The notes: generated by a model from the sequence alone, not told the origin. DNA of 64,000 bases from Mesorhizobium sp. NZP2077 (GCF_013170805.1 NZ_CP051293.1:5152001-5216000); one strand, 5' to 3'; counted from the first letter of the stretch, positions 25,076 through 37,346 are shown. Program-made: numbers and translations.

Positions 25076-26728
25076 CTACTCCGTGTTGGTCGGCGCCGTT
25101 GTCGCCTGCTCGCCCATCGCCTTGAGGTCGGCGGCTTCGCCTTCCTTGGACTTTTCCGGGACCTTGAACACCTGTCCTGGCCAGATGCGATTGGGATCCC
25201 TGATCTGGTCCTGGTTTGCCAGGTAGATGGTGGAATAGCGCACGCCATGGCCATAGACGCGCCGCGAAATCCGCCACAGCGTGTCGTTGCGGCGGATGAT
25301 GACAGCGCCGTCGGCATGTTCGAGCTTGGGCGATACGACCTCCGGCACGTCGCTTGGCGGCGTGGCCGCAGCGACAACGGCCGGTGCCTCGGCGGCGGGT
25401 GCCGGAGCGGGCTCCGCGGGTGCGGCGGCAACAGCCGGTGCCGCAGCGGCCGGCACGGCAGGAGCCGGCGCTGGCTCGGCCGGAGCAGCCGCGACGACGG
25501 CGGGTGCCGCGGGAGCCGGAGCGGCGGGGGCTTCGGCGGCGGCAGGTGCGGCCGGCTTGGTCTCGGCAGGCTTGACCTCTGCCGGCTTGACCTCGGCGGG
25601 CGCCACGGCGGCCACCGCTTCGCCCGGCTCGCGCTCGAACGGCACGGCGGCACGGGCCACCACCTTCACGCCGTCGGCATCGAGGCCGTCGACATGGATG
25701 GTGTAGCTGCCGACTGGAATGTCGCGCGTCGCCTCGACGAGGAAATGACCGTCCGGCGACGTCTGCGCATCTCCGAGCAGGATGTCATTGGCATAGGCGC
25801 GCACCTTGCGGCCAGGATCGGCAAGGCCGGCGACAAAGATCTTGTTGCCATCGATCTCGACCGCCTCGACGACGATCTTGGGCTCAGTCACGGCTGCGGC
25901 GGGCGGTGTTGCCGGCGCGGCGGGAGCCGGTGCAGCCTCGACCACGGCTGGTGCCGCTGCCGGTGCGGCTGGCGCCGGAGCAGCGGTTGCGGGTGCTTCG
26001 GCGGCCGGAGCCGGCGCTGGGGCAGCCGGAGCGGCAGCCTGATCACCGGTAGCAGGTGCCGCCGGTTTGGGCTCAGGCGCCGGAACCGTCAACAGTTCGG
26101 CCGGCTTGCCCGGCTCCTCGACCATTGCCAGCACCTGGCCTGCGGCATCCTTGGGAACCGAAACGACAGCGGTCTGGACCGAGGCCGTCACGACCGTGCC
26201 GACCGTCGAACGCAGGGCAATTGTGTAGTCGCCAGGTTTCAGCGGATCGTCGAGCACGATGACGAAGGCACCATCGGGACCGGCCATGGTCGAACCAAGC
26301 ACGGTGGTGCCGTTGAGGATCTCGACCTTTGAATTGGGCGCTGCGTTGCCGGCAATGACGATCGAACCGTTGCTCTCGACGCGCACGACATCGAAAGTCG
26401 GCGCGATCGGGCCGGCCGCTGCTGGTGCAGCCGGAGCCGCGGCATCGGTTGCGGGTGCTGCCGGGGGCGTGGCTTCCGTCGCTGGCGCGGCCGGAGCGGT
26501 CGCCTGCGGCGCTGCGGCGGGAGCTGCCGGCACCGCAGGCGCTGGCAGTCGCCCTTCCGTGCCGGGATCAGCCGGTTTCGGCGCCTCGGGCGGCGTCAAG
26601 GCCGCGACCTGCGCCGGCGGCGTTGGATGAAGATACGGGTCGAGTGCGCCCGATACATAGGCGGTTCCCGCGGCCGCGACGGTCCCACCCGCCGCGAACA
26701 GGAACGCCTTCAATGGATTAATTGCCAT
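25076..26728 (-). CDS. LysM domain protein with long Ala/Pro-rich repeats
   Basis: A 550-residue protein with an N-terminal hydrophobic anchor (residues 6-28), two Ig-like or bacterial surface segments (near 125-205 and 290-350) separated and followed by long Ala/Pro/Glu low-complexity linkers, and a C-terminal LysM domain (IIRRNDTLWRISRRVYGHG through GQVFKVP, near residues 475-530). LysM binds peptidoglycan, so it probably sits in the periplasm attached to the cell wall. This domain order is common in rhizobia. The linker repeats make the locus prone to length variation. Confidence 0.88.
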   Translation of the reverse strand: MAINPLKAFLFAAGGTVAAAGTAYVSGALDPYLHPTPPAQVAALTPPEAPKPADPGTEGRLPAPAVPAAPAAAPQATAPAAPATEATPPAAPATDAAAPAAPAAAGPIAPTFDVVRVESNGSIVIAGNAAPNSKVEILNGTTVLGSTMAGPDGAFVIVLDDPLKPGDYTIALRSTVGTVVTASVQTAVVSVPKDAAGQVLAMVEEPGKPAELLTVPAPEPKPAAPATGDQAAAPAAPAPAPAAEAPATAAPAPAAPAAAPAVVEAAPAPAAPATPPAAAVTEPKIVVEAVEIDGNKIFVAGLADPGRKVRAYANDILLGDAQTSPDGHFLVEATRDIPVGSYTIHVDGLDADGVKVVARAAVPFEREPGEAVAAVAPAEVKPAEVKPAETKPAAPAAAEAPAAPAPAAPAVVAAAPAEPAPAPAVPAAAAPAVAAAPAEPAPAPAAEAPAVVAAATPPSDVPEVVSPKLEHADGAVIIRRNDTLWRISRRVYGHGVRYSTIYLANQDQIRDPNRIWPGQVFKVPEKSKEGEAADLKAMGEQATTAPTNTE

Positions 26729-26780
26729 ATTTCCCTACCCCTTAGCCACCTAATGCCGGTCTAGCGTGTTTTCCCAATGC

Positions 26781-26839
26781 CGACAAGAAAAACGGGTCGA
26801 CAAGAAAAAGCCCGAACTTGTCAAGCCTTGGGGCTTGAC
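26781..26839. promoter_or_regulatory. Direct repeats and palindrome between LysM and LOG genes
   Basis: The 143-bp divergent promoter region holds two exact 12-bp direct repeats CGACAAGAAAAA (26781-26792, 26798-26809) 17 bp apart, then the perfect palindrome GTCAAGCC-TTGG-GGCTTGAC (26820-26839). Possible protein-binding sites; no known regulator motif was recognised. Confidence 0.45.
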
Positions 26840-26871
26840 CACGCTTTCAGACCCAATCACCAATCATCCGT

Positions 26872-27483
26872 ATGAATACGATTCGATCCGTCTGCGTCTA
26901 TTGCGGTTCGTCCCCGGGCCGCGTTGAAATCTATGCCAAGGCCGGACACCTGCTTGGCCGTTCAATTGCCAAAGCGGGTCTGCGGCTGGTCTATGGCGGC
27001 GGCACCAGAGGCATCATGGGCGCCGTCGCCGAAGGCGCGCTCAAGGCCGGCGGCAAGGTCACGGGCATCATTCCCCGCTTCCTGATCAACAAGGAAGCAA
27101 CCGAAACCGCGCTCGACCGGCTCGACGAGTTGCTGATCACCGACAATATGCACGAGCGCAAACACAAGATGTTCGAGAAATCCGACGCCTTTGTGGCGCT
27201 GCCGGGCGGCATCGGTACTGTCGAAGAGATCGTCGAGGTCATGACCTGGGCGCAACTCGGTCATCACCGCAAGCCGATCGTCTTCGGCAATGTCAACGGA
27301 TTCTGGGACCCTATGCTGTCGTTGCTAGATCACATGGCGGCCGAGGGCTTTATCCACACCGCGCAACGGGTCAAGCCGCTGATCGTCAATGATCCCGAGG
27401 CCATCGTCGCCGCCATCATGGTTGCAGGCTCCTCCGTCGACGCGCCAACCGAGGGCATGCAGTCGGTGATAGACAAAATGTAG
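26872..27483 (+). CDS. LOG-family cytokinin riboside 5'-monophosphate phosphoribohydrolase (TIGR00730)
   Basis: A 203-residue Rossmann-like protein with the two LOG motifs, GGGTRGIMG near residues 42-50 and PGGIGTVEE near 112-120. Family enzymes release the base from nucleoside 5'-monophosphates, in plants activating cytokinins. In bacteria they often serve general nucleotide metabolism. The old annotation as lysine decarboxylase is wrong for this family. Its stop is at the edge of a short tandem repeat region shared with the converging LysR gene. Confidence 0.9.
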   Translation: MNTIRSVCVYCGSSPGRVEIYAKAGHLLGRSIAKAGLRLVYGGGTRGIMGAVAEGALKAGGKVTGIIPRFLINKEATETALDRLDELLITDNMHERKHKMFEKSDAFVALPGGIGTVEEIVEVMTWAQLGHHRKPIVFGNVNGFWDPMLSLLDHMAAEGFIHTAQRVKPLIVNDPEAIVAAIMVAGSSVDAPTEGMQSVIDKM

Positions 27484-27506
27484 GGAATAGGCAGTAGGGA
27501 ATAGGG

Positions 27507-27555
27507 CCTGCCTCCTGCCTCCTGCCTCCTGCCTACTGCCTACTGCCTACTGCCC
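27507..27555. repeat. Seven tandem copies of a 7-bp repeat at the 3' end of a LysR gene
   Basis: Four copies of CCTGCCT are followed by two of ACTGCCT and one ACTGCCC. On the - strand these supply the last codons and the TAG stop of the LysR gene ending at 27533. AGGCAGTAGG at 27489-27498 can pair with the repeat. The unit length is not a multiple of three. Confidence 0.9.
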
Positions 27556-28423
27556 TCCGCAAATCCCCAATCACCGCCCGCCGATCCTGCCGCCGCCAGG
27601 CCAGGTGAATCGAAACCGTGCGTTCGAACCAGGGCAGGTCGCGAAACACAATCCGTGGCGGTGCGGCGGCACGCAGGCTGGATTGCACCGTCGCCAGGCC
27701 CAGGCCGGCGCTGACCAGGCCGAGCGAGGTCAGCGGATCGGCTGTTTCATAGGCGATGTCGGGCAGAAAACCGGCCTTGGCGCAAGCGGCGAGGAATTGG
27801 CCGCGATTGGTGTCGTCAGGCTGGCGCACGACGGTGATCCAGGTGCGGCCATCGAGATGGTGCGGCCTGATGTCCGACAACTGGACAAGCGGATCATCCT
27901 CGGGGATCGCCAGCACCAGCGGCTCGCGCCGCACCAGCATGCTGTCGATGTCCGGATCGGCGGTCGGAACCGCAGCGTAGACGAAGCCGAGGTCGAGCAC
28001 GCGCTGTCGCAAATCGTCGAACTGCGCCGCCGTGCGCAGGCTCCTGAGTTGGAGATGGAAATCGGGCCGCTCGCGGCGGAATTGCCTGAGCATATCGGCG
28101 ACCAGCCCGGCATGAACAGCGCCCTCGACATAGCCGATGGCGAGATGGCCGACGGCGCCGCTGGCGAGATTGCGGCCGAACTCCTCAACGCGTCGTGCAT
28201 TGGCAAGCAACGCGCGGGCTTCGGCGAGGAAGGTTCGGCCCTCGGCATTGAGATGAACCCGCTGCTTTGCCCGTTCGAACAGAGCGACGCCCAGTTGCTG
28301 CTCGAGCTGCATGATCTGCCGGCTGAGCGGCGATTGCGAGATATTTAGGATCTCGGCGGCACGGCCGACATTGCCGGCTTCGGCAACGGTGACGAAATAT
28401 CTGATCTGGCGCAAGTCGAACAT
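27533..28423 (-). CDS. LysR family transcriptional regulator (CatR/BenM-like)
   Basis: A 296-residue LysR protein opening [20 protein letters not shown], with [24 protein letters not shown]. The N-terminal sequence is close to regulators of aromatic degradation. It is divergent from a muconolactone-isomerase-like gene, which suggests control of aromatic ring-cleavage metabolism. Its last codons and stop are formed by 7-bp tandem repeats. The 111-bp divergent gap has an imperfect dyad, CTGATAGG with CCTAATCAG. Confidence 0.9.
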   Translation of the reverse strand: MFDLRQIRYFVTVAEAGNVGRAAEILNISQSPLSRQIMQLEQQLGVALFERAKQRVHLNAEGRTFLAEARALLANARRVEEFGRNLASGAVGHLAIGYVEGAVHAGLVADMLRQFRRERPDFHLQLRSLRTAAQFDDLRQRVLDLGFVYAAVPTADPDIDSMLVRREPLVLAIPEDDPLVQLSDIRPHHLDGRTWITVVRQPDDTNRGQFLAACAKAGFLPDIAYETADPLTSLGLVSAGLGLATVQSSLRAAAPPRIVFRDLPWFERTVSIHLAWRRQDRRAVIGDLRRAVGSRQ

Positions 28424-28534
28424 TTTTAGCTGAAGGTCTAAGTCCTGATAGGTCTCAACTTTAGCCTAATCAGTCTTGGACAGTCTGACCAGTCAGAAGC
28501 AATAATCGGCCATCCCAACCCAGAGGAGACCGAC

Positions 28535-28825
28535 ATGCAGTTCTTTGCCCTTCTAACCCGCAACACCGCAAAGTTCGGCGACGCCGACTTTGCACCGCTT
28601 CTGCCCGGCGAGGCCGAGCGGCGGCGCACGCTCTACGCCGAGGGCGCGGTGCGCCAGGTGTGGAACCGTGGCGACATTCCCGGCAGCGGCATGATGTTCG
28701 AGGCGTCAGACGACGCCGAAGTGCGCGGCCATCTCGCCACTCTGCCACTGATCAAGGCCGGCATGATGGACATCGCCGCGATCGTGCCGCTCAACCCTTA
28801 TCCTGGGTTTGGGCCGAAGCGCTGA
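28535..28825 (+). CDS. Muconolactone delta-isomerase-like small protein
   Basis: A 96-residue ferredoxin-like-fold protein (MQFFALLTRNTAKFGDADF; RRRTLYAEGAVRQVWNRGDIPGSG as two pieces; IAAIVPLNPYPGFG). Size and pattern agree with the muconolactone isomerase-like family, which isomerises muconolactone in the catechol branch. No other catechol genes are nearby, so the true substrate is uncertain. The divergent LysR gene probably controls it. GAGGAG precedes the ATG. Confidence 0.78.
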   Translation: MQFFALLTRNTAKFGDADFAPLLPGEAERRRTLYAEGAVRQVWNRGDIPGSGMMFEASDDAEVRGHLATLPLIKAGMMDIAAIVPLNPYPGFGPKR

Positions 28826-29340
28826 ACCGCATCAGACGGCGCGGTCGGCGGCGCTCACCGCTGGCCGCTGGTCGAGCGGCAAGGCAGAAGCCACGAATGC
28901 TCCGGCGCTTTCCATTTGCTGCGAATCTCCTGGTTGGCTATCGGGGGAGATGGTCAAGGGAGGATTGAATGGTGGTGGACAGGACAGACGGCGATGCGGA
29001 TCGCGTTCCACGCGCCTCCGTCGCCATGACCGTCTATACGGACCAGCGCCTTCTCGATGCCGCGGTCAACAGAATAGTATCGTCGCGCGTATCCTCGCCG
29101 GCCCGCCACCGGGTCTCACCGAGATGCTGTGCGTCTACTATCTGTACTGGCCCGCTGGATGCGAAGTTCATCCAAGCGTCGAAAATGACGGCTATTGGCG
29201 GGTCGAGGCCTTTCCCTGCTCGACACACTGTGATCGGCTGTCAAGAAACCGTCACACGAAATCGGGTTCGCGCGTGCTAGAAATTGCGGTCAGGCGGTCG
29301 TTAATGCGGGCGCCGCGTTTGAAACCTGCATCTGGCACCC
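28826..29340. other. 515-bp stretch with no convincing gene
   Basis: Several frames are open here but none resembles a known family. The best candidate is 28969-29280 (+, 103 codons), because GGGAGG lies 7 bases before its ATG. Its composition (many Arg, Cys, Ser in the second half) looks non-coding after about residue 45, so it could be a remnant. The remaining bases hold no clear terminator or repeat. Confidence 0.5.
28969..29280 (+). CDS. Doubtful hypothetical protein or gene remnant
   Basis: A 103-codon frame with a good ribosome binding site. Residues 1-45 (MVVDRTDGDADRVPRASV, then VYTDQRLLDAAVNRIVSSR) look protein-like. The rest does not, and a frameshift within the frame is possible. 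No family is recognised. It is kept only because the translation start is well formed. Confidence 0.25.
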   Translation: MVVDRTDGDADRVPRASVAMTVYTDQRLLDAAVNRIVSSRVSSPARHRVSPRCCASTICTGPLDAKFIQASKMTAIGGSRPFPARHTVIGCQETVTRNRVRAC

Positions 29341-30339
29341 ATGGATACAGCCCTCGCCCCGGAAGGCACCGACCTCTCGCCTTACCTGCCCGATGAGCAC
29401 GGGCTGTTCTTCATCTATCATTTCACCGCTCAGGGCGTGCGGACCAAGGACGCCAGCGCCGCGCATTGGACATGGCGCAGCTACCAGATCACCGATCTGC
29501 ACGCCCGCCAGGAAATCGCCGCCGAGAAGGCTCTGCCGGCCCCTGCGCGCGATGCTTTCCTCGCGCCCAGCCATGGCTGCCACATCGACTACGAGGACGA
29601 GTGGCTGTTTGGCGACCTGCCGGACCTAAGGCACGATTTTTCAGAGGCGCGCGGGCTCGTCCATTTCCGCTTCGCCTTCAACGACACGATGCTGATCGGC
29701 GCCCGCAAGCAACCTCTGGAGTCGGTCGACGCGGTCCGCAAGGCGGTGGAAAACGGATCTCGGAAATTTCGCTCGCCAGCGGAACTGATCGAGGCGGTCA
29801 TGGGTCAGTCGCTCGACGGCATGTCGGGCGAGCTCGGCAAACTCGGCGACACGCTCGACGGCATCGAGGACCGCGTCGTGCGCGATGCATGGCACAATGA
29901 ACGCCAGTCGCTGGTCGAGGCGCGCCGACAACTGGTGGTGATCCATCGGCAGATGGCGACGCTCACCAACCTGTTTCGCCATCTCGACCATTCGCATCGC
30001 GACGAGCTGCCTGATCTGATCAACGACATGGCGGCCAGGCTCTCGCATCGGGCGCTCACCCTCTACAATGACGGCGAGCAGTTGCAGGCGCGCACGAGGT
30101 TGTTGCAGGACGAATTGATGGCCAAGCTGACCATGCAGTCGAACCAGCTCCTCTATGTTCTCTCCGTCATGACGGCAGTGCTGCTGCCGATGACCATCAT
30201 CTCGGGCCTGTTCGGCATGAATGTCGGCGGGCTGCCGCTGGTCGATACGCCAGCGGGCTTCTGGGTGGTGACGGCTGTGTCGGTGGTTATCGCTTTGGCC
30301 ACCTACCTGTTCGTCAGGCGGCTCGGCCGCGGGTTGTAG
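29341..30339 (+). CDS. CorA-family divalent cation transporter, ZntB-like
   Basis: A 332-residue protein with a large cytoplasmic N-terminal domain, a long stalk helix region (EARRQLVVIHRQMATLTNLF) and two C-terminal transmembrane helices joined by the family motif GMN (ISGLFGMNVGGLPL near residues 287-300). The sequence after GMN and the N-terminal part (FFIYHFTAQGV) fit the ZntB zinc-transporter branch better than CorA magnesium channels. Its 3' end overlaps the converging rarD gene by 26 bp. Confidence 0.9.
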   Translation: MDTALAPEGTDLSPYLPDEHGLFFIYHFTAQGVRTKDASAAHWTWRSYQITDLHARQEIAAEKALPAPARDAFLAPSHGCHIDYEDEWLFGDLPDLRHDFSEARGLVHFRFAFNDTMLIGARKQPLESVDAVRKAVENGSRKFRSPAELIEAVMGQSLDGMSGELGKLGDTLDGIEDRVVRDAWHNERQSLVEARRQLVVIHRQMATLTNLFRHLDHSHRDELPDLINDMAARLSHRALTLYNDGEQLQARTRLLQDELMAKLTMQSNQLLYVLSVMTAVLLPMTIISGLFGMNVGGLPLVDTPAGFWVVTAVSVVIALATYLFVRRLGRGL

Positions 30340-31249
30340 CGGCGGCCCGGCGGGCCGTGACCAGCATCGACCACGAATACATCGCCAACGCCGCCCAGAT
30401 CAGGGCAAAGGCGATGGCCTGTGCCGTGCCGAACGGCTCGTCGAAGATCAGAACCGCGATCAGGAACACCATGGTCGGTGCGATATATTGCATGATGCCG
30501 ATGGTGGAGAGGCGCAAAAGCTTGGCGCCGAAAGCGAACAGCAGCAATGGTATCGATGTGACCGGACCGCAGCCGATCAGCAACGCCGTGTCGGTGCTGT
30601 TGCTGGAGATGATGTGATCCTGTCCGGTCGCGATCAGGTAGACGATATAGCCGAGCGCCGGCATCGACAGCAAAAGCACTTCGAGCAGAAAGCCCTGGCT
30701 TGGCCCGATCGGCAGCGTCTTGCGGAAAAAGCCGTAGGCGGCGAAGGAAAACGCCAGGGCCAGCGACACCCAGGGCAGCTTGCCGCCCTCGATTGTCAGC
30801 ACCGTGACGGCAACCGTTGCCAGCACCACCGCCGCGATCTGCAAACGGTCGAGCCGCTCGCCAAGCAGCAGCGCGCCGACCACAACGCTGACCAGCGGGT
30901 TGATATAGTAGCCGAGCGCGGTCTCGACGGTGCGGTCGACGGCGATCGCCCAGACATAAATGCCCCAGTTGACCGAGATCAGCGCTGCCGTCAGCGCCGC
31001 CATGGCAATGGTGCGGGGTGAGCGAATCGCCGCCTTGAAATCCGCCGTGCGGCCGGCCCAGACCAGAACCGCGGCGGCGATCGGCACCGACCAGACGATG
31101 CGGTGGGCGATCACCTCGGCAAGCGGCAGATGCGCCACCGCCTTCATGTAGAAAGGCAGCAATCCCCACAAGAGATAGGCACCCAGCGCCAGCAGGAAGC
31201 CGCGACGGGCTTTTGAATCTGCATCCAGGGCAGTTGCTTCAGCGACCAT
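30314..31249 (-). CDS. rarD: EamA family transporter RarD
   Basis: A 311-residue DMT protein with ten predicted helices. The opening GAYLLWGLLPFYMKAVAHLP and the segment GYYINPLVSVVVGALLLGERL near residues 119-139 are typical of RarD. The gene name comes from chloramphenicol sensitivity in other bacteria, and the natural substrate is unknown. A perfect 7-bp hairpin (31249-31268) overlaps the start codon. It lies 83 bp downstream of cimA on the same strand. Confidence 0.9.
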   Translation of the reverse strand: MVAEATALDADSKARRGFLLALGAYLLWGLLPFYMKAVAHLPLAEVIAHRIVWSVPIAAAVLVWAGRTADFKAAIRSPRTIAMAALTAALISVNWGIYVWAIAVDRTVETALGYYINPLVSVVVGALLLGERLDRLQIAAVVLATVAVTVLTIEGGKLPWVSLALAFSFAAYGFFRKTLPIGPSQGFLLEVLLLSMPALGYIVYLIATGQDHIISSNSTDTALLIGCGPVTSIPLLLFAFGAKLLRLSTIGIMQYIAPTMVFLIAVLIFDEPFGTAQAIAFALIWAALAMYSWSMLVTARRAAATTRGRAA

Positions 31250-31332
31250 GGGCCAACGCTATGGCCCAGTAATCTTGGCAAGACCATCGCAAAGTTGTGA
31301 TGGCTCAATGGACTTTCGCTGATGGGTCAACC

Positions 31333-34377
<3,045 letters not shown>

Positions 34378-34381
<4 letters not shown>

Positions 34382-34869
34382 GGTCTTTCCTCCGGCGGCC
34401 ATTGGTCGGTGTCGTGGTCGGGGTGCTGGTAGGAGACAAGCTCGGCGAGATAGGGAGCCGACCCCATATCCGCCATCGTATCCTCGCCCGGCAAATGCGG
34501 AATGGTGTCGACGTAAGGCAGTTTTGCTTCGGTGCCCCATTGGATGGTCGGTGCGATATCGGCCGGATCGTCGAAGGCGCCTATCGCCAGCGCCATGCCG
34601 TCGGGTGCCTCGAAGGTCAACGGCGTGCCGCATTCGGCGCAGAAGCTGCGCCAGGCGGCATTGGAGGAACGGAAACGCTTCGGTTCGCCGCGTGTCCAGT
34701 CGACCTTGGCGCCGCGCACCGAGACTAGTGGCAGGTAGAAATTGCCGCTCGCCTTCTGGCACATGCGGCAATGGCAGACCGACGCGTCGCCAAGCGTGCC
34801 CTCGACGCGGAAGCGCACCGCGCCGCATTGGCAGCCGCCTGAGTAGACCGGCCGGTTGTCGAGGCTCAT
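34378..34869 (-). CDS. GFA family (CENP-V/GFA domain) protein, first copy
   Basis: A 163-residue protein with the same cysteine layout as its downstream neighbour (C13, C15; C32, C34, C37; C77, C80). The C-terminal extension includes SYQHPDHDTDQWPPEE, a motif also found as [16 protein letters not shown] in the second copy. It starts six bases after the VOC stop and ends by overlapping the second copy. Function unknown beyond zinc binding. Confidence 0.9.
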
Positions 34870-34875
34870 CGCGTC

Positions 34876-35262
34876 TCACTCCGGATCATGGCAGACAGCC
34901 TCGACATTGTTGCCGTCGGGATCAAAGACGAAGGCGCCGTAGTAGTTCGGGTGATAGTGCGGGCGCAGGCCCGGCGCGCCATTGTCCTTGCCGCCGGCGG
35001 CAAGCGCCGCGGCATGGAAGGCCTCGACCTCGGCGCGGCTGCGCGCGGTGAAGGCGACGTGCTGATGAGCCTTCTGACCATCCTTGCCTTCCTGCAGCCA
35101 GAACACCGGCCGATCGCGGCCGTAGCCACCTACTTTTTCGCCGCCTGTGTATTCCAGCGGCACCATATACAGCAGCGAGGCACCAAGCGGCGCCATCGCC
35201 TTGTCGTAGAAAGCCTTCGAAGCGTCGAAATCGGCAACGTCGATGCCGAGATGGTCGATCAT
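34876..35262 (-). CDS. VOC/glyoxalase-like family protein
   Basis: A 128-residue vicinal-oxygen-chelate protein made of two beta-alpha-beta-beta-beta units. Candidate metal ligands are His4 (MIDHLGIDV), His68 or His70 (AHQHVAFTA) and Glu near residue 121 ([16 protein letters not shown]). Family members include glyoxalases and dioxygenases, and the substrate is unknown. Its ATG overlaps the cysS stop (ATGA). Being followed by two GFA genes suggests a thiol- or aldehyde-detoxification theme, by inference. Confidence 0.87.
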   Translation of the reverse strand: MIDHLGIDVADFDASKAFYDKAMAPLGASLLYMVPLEYTGGEKVGGYGRDRPVFWLQEGKDGQKAHQHVAFTARSRAEVEAFHAAALAAGGKDNGAPGLRPHYHPNYYGAFVFDPDGNNVEAVCHDPE

Positions 35263-36692
35263 CTTTTTACCTCCCAGGTGGTGATGCGTTCGCCGGTGGC
35301 CGGATCCTTGCCGTCCTTCAATTGTACACCTTGCGCCAAAAGGTCGTCGCGGATGCGGTCGGCTTCGGCCCAGTTCTTGGAGGCGATGAGAGCGAGGCGC
35401 TCGGCGATGGCCTTGGCGACCTTGTCCTCATCCACCTCTGCCGAGGCGACATCGAAACCAAGGAACAGCAGCGACGCTTTCAACGAAGCTGCGGCCTCGT
35501 TGCGGTCCGCGGCCTCGCTGGCCAACTGCGTCAGCACCTGGAAGGCGGAATAGGTGGCGAGATCGTCCGACAAGGCATCGATGACCTCCACCGGCAGTCG
35601 CCCTGCCGCCGGCGCCAAGTCCGCCGCGCGTTTCCATTTGCGCAGTGTGTTCTCCGCCTCCTCCAGCTTGCGCACGGAAAAGTCAATCGGCTCGCGGTAG
35701 TGCGTCATCAGCATCGCCAGCCGCAGAACCTCGCCCGGCCAGTTGCGACCGCCGAAGGTCTCGGTCTCCAGCAATTCGTGGATCGAGTAGAAATTGCCGA
35801 GGCTCTTCGACATCTTCTGGCCTTCGACCTGCAGGAAGCCGTTGTGCATCCAGACATTGGCCATGACATCAGTGCCGTGGGCGCAACGCGACTGGGCAAT
35901 CTCGTTCTCGTGGTGCGGGAAGATCAGGTCGAGGCCGCCGCCATGGATGTCGAACACTTCGCCGAGATAGGCCGCCGACATCGCCGAGCATTCGATGTGC
36001 CAGCCCGGCCGGCCCCTGCCCCATGGGCTCTGCCAGCCCGGCTCTTCCGGTGACGACAGCTTCCACAGCACGAAATCGCCGGGGTTCTTCTTGTGAGCGT
36101 CAACGGCGATGCGGGCACCGGCCTGCTGCTCGTCGAGATTGCGCTTCGACAATTGCCCGTAGTCCGGCATCGACGCGGTGTCGAACAGCACTTCACCTGC
36201 CGCGACATAGGCATGGCCGCGTTGGATCAGGCTTTGAATCAAGGTGATCATGTCGGCCTTACCGTCGGCGCGAGGCTCGACGAATTCGGTGGCGCGCGGT
36301 TCGACCGTCGGCTCCAGGCTGCCGAGCGTAGCCACATCCCTATGAAACTGGTCGGCGGTCTTTTCGGTCACCCGCCGGATCGCTTCATTGAGCGACAGTT
36401 TTCCGGCTGAGATCTCGCCACCGAAATCGCGCAGCGCACGCGCGTTGATCTTGTCGTCGACGTCGGTGATGTTGCGCACATAGGTGACATGCGTCTCGCC
36501 GTAGAGATGACGCAGCAGGCGGAACAGCACGTCAAAGACGATGACCGGCCTGGCATTGCCGATATGGGCGAAGTCATAGACGGTCGGGCCGCAGACATAC
36601 ATGCGCACGTTCAGCGCATCGATCGGAACGAAATCCTGCTTCGTGCGCGTCAGTGTGTTGTAGAGGCGCAGGCCCTGCGATGCGTCTGACAT
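35259..36692 (-). CDS. cysS: Cysteinyl-tRNA synthetase
   Basis: Class I aminoacyl-tRNA synthetase charging tRNA-Cys. The 477-residue protein has the zinc ligand in [10 protein letters not shown] (Cys34), the HIGH motif as HIGN (residues 43-46), the zinc-binding [12 protein letters not shown], and KMSKSLGNF. It is the first gene of a chain of six genes joined mostly by ATGA overlaps (cysS, VOC, gfa, gfa, pip, cimA), so a promoter in the 36.7-37.1 kb gap probably drives all of them. Confidence 0.97.
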   Translation of the reverse strand: MSDASQGLRLYNTLTRTKQDFVPIDALNVRMYVCGPTVYDFAHIGNARPVIVFDVLFRLLRHLYGETHVTYVRNITDVDDKINARALRDFGGEISAGKLSLNEAIRRVTEKTADQFHRDVATLGSLEPTVEPRATEFVEPRADGKADMITLIQSLIQRGHAYVAAGEVLFDTASMPDYGQLSKRNLDEQQAGARIAVDAHKKNPGDFVLWKLSSPEEPGWQSPWGRGRPGWHIECSAMSAAYLGEVFDIHGGGLDLIFPHHENEIAQSRCAHGTDVMANVWMHNGFLQVEGQKMSKSLGNFYSIHELLETETFGGRNWPGEVLRLAMLMTHYREPIDFSVRKLEEAENTLRKWKRAADLAPAAGRLPVEVIDALSDDLATYSAFQVLTQLASEAADRNEAAASLKASLLFLGFDVASAEVDEDKVAKAIAERLALIASKNWAEADRIRDDLLAQGVQLKDGKDPATGERITTWEVKR

Positions 36693-37109
36693 TCCATGCC
36701 TTCCCGGTTCAGAACTTCTTATCTGGATGGAGCCAGCCGCGCGCCGAGGCGCAAATCAGACTCCAGCCTGCTGGCCGGGGCGTTTGTCCAATCTGGGGAA
36801 AGATGAGGCGAAAACGTCCGGACCAGCGCGAGGCTAGCCAATAATGCAAATGCCACAAATGGCGAAAGACGTTTTCATGGGCGGCTTTATCGCCTTGGCC
36901 AGTGTTGCCGTCAAGCCGCTGATCCCAGGAAAAACGTCGCCAAGACTGGCAAACCCGTCGCCCGATCACGCGGAATCAGCCAGTGAAACATTTTATTAAA
37001 CATGTCGGCACAGTCATGAAACATTCGCCGGCTAGATCACCAAGCGTCACGATTTGGTCGGAATCAACGGTCAAACGCGAACACGAAAACGTTACCTGGG
37101 AAGAGAAAT
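36693..37109. other. 417-bp intergenic region between cysS and a small basic gene
   Basis: It must contain the cysS operon promoter (- strand) and that of the 51-residue gene (+ strand). A 51-codon frame at 36844-36999 is the only candidate gene. The rest shows no strong hairpin, and no sigma-70 boxes could be assigned with confidence. Confidence 0.5.
36844..36999 (+). CDS. Possible small membrane-associated protein (51 residues)
   Basis: An ATG-started frame (MQMPQMAKDVFMGGFIALAS...) with a hydrophobic stretch at residues 10-27 and a polar tail. The nearest purine-rich site (GCGAGG) is about 13 bases before the ATG, which is far. No family is recognised. The call is speculative. Confidence 0.22.
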   Translation: MQMPQMAKDVFMGGFIALASVAVKPLIPGKTSPRLANPSPDHAESASETFY

Positions 37110-37265
37110 ATGTCTCGAAGCAAGCAAGACGCCACCCGCGCCAAGCAACCGGCGCTGGCCAGCCACTATCGCGCGATCGGCCCGGCCGCGATCGTCGCCG
37201 CCCTTCTTCACACCGCGAAGAAGAAGAAGCCGGCACCGAAGATCGTATCGCCCCGCGCTGCCTGA
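37110..37265 (+). CDS. Small basic hypothetical protein (51 residues)
   Basis: Starts at ATG 37110 with GGAAGAG about 5 bases upstream. The protein begins MSRSKQDATRAKQPALAS, has a short apolar helix (IGPAAIVAALLH) and a run of four lysines, and ends SPRAA. Net charge is strongly positive. It is too short for most gene finders but has a good start and typical high-GC codon use. The amphipathic, Lys-rich form could bind nucleic acid or membrane. No family recognised. Confidence 0.55.
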   Translation: MSRSKQDATRAKQPALASHYRAIGPAAIVAALLHTAKKKKPAPKIVSPRAA

Positions 37266-37346
37266 GGCAGCGTGCGGCCGGCGCCAAAGGCGCCGGGCAT
37301 GAGGCGCTGATCTACGCCTCCAGATAACAGCTTAATCCTTTTGTCT

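Noticed and set aside
25356..26640. Long + strand Ala/Gly/Arg-rich frames opposite the LysM gene
   Set aside because: They arise from the GC-rich Ala/Pro repeats of the LysM protein read backwards.
28809..29396. 195-codon + strand frame
   Set aside because: It overlaps the start of the ZntB gene and the end of the isomerase-like gene in another frame, with no protein-like conservation.
36983..37327. 115-codon + strand frame overlapping the small basic gene
   Set aside because: Its sequence is Arg/Pro/Gln-rich in the way of a shadow frame, and it has no ribosome binding site. The 51-codon frame inside it is better supported.
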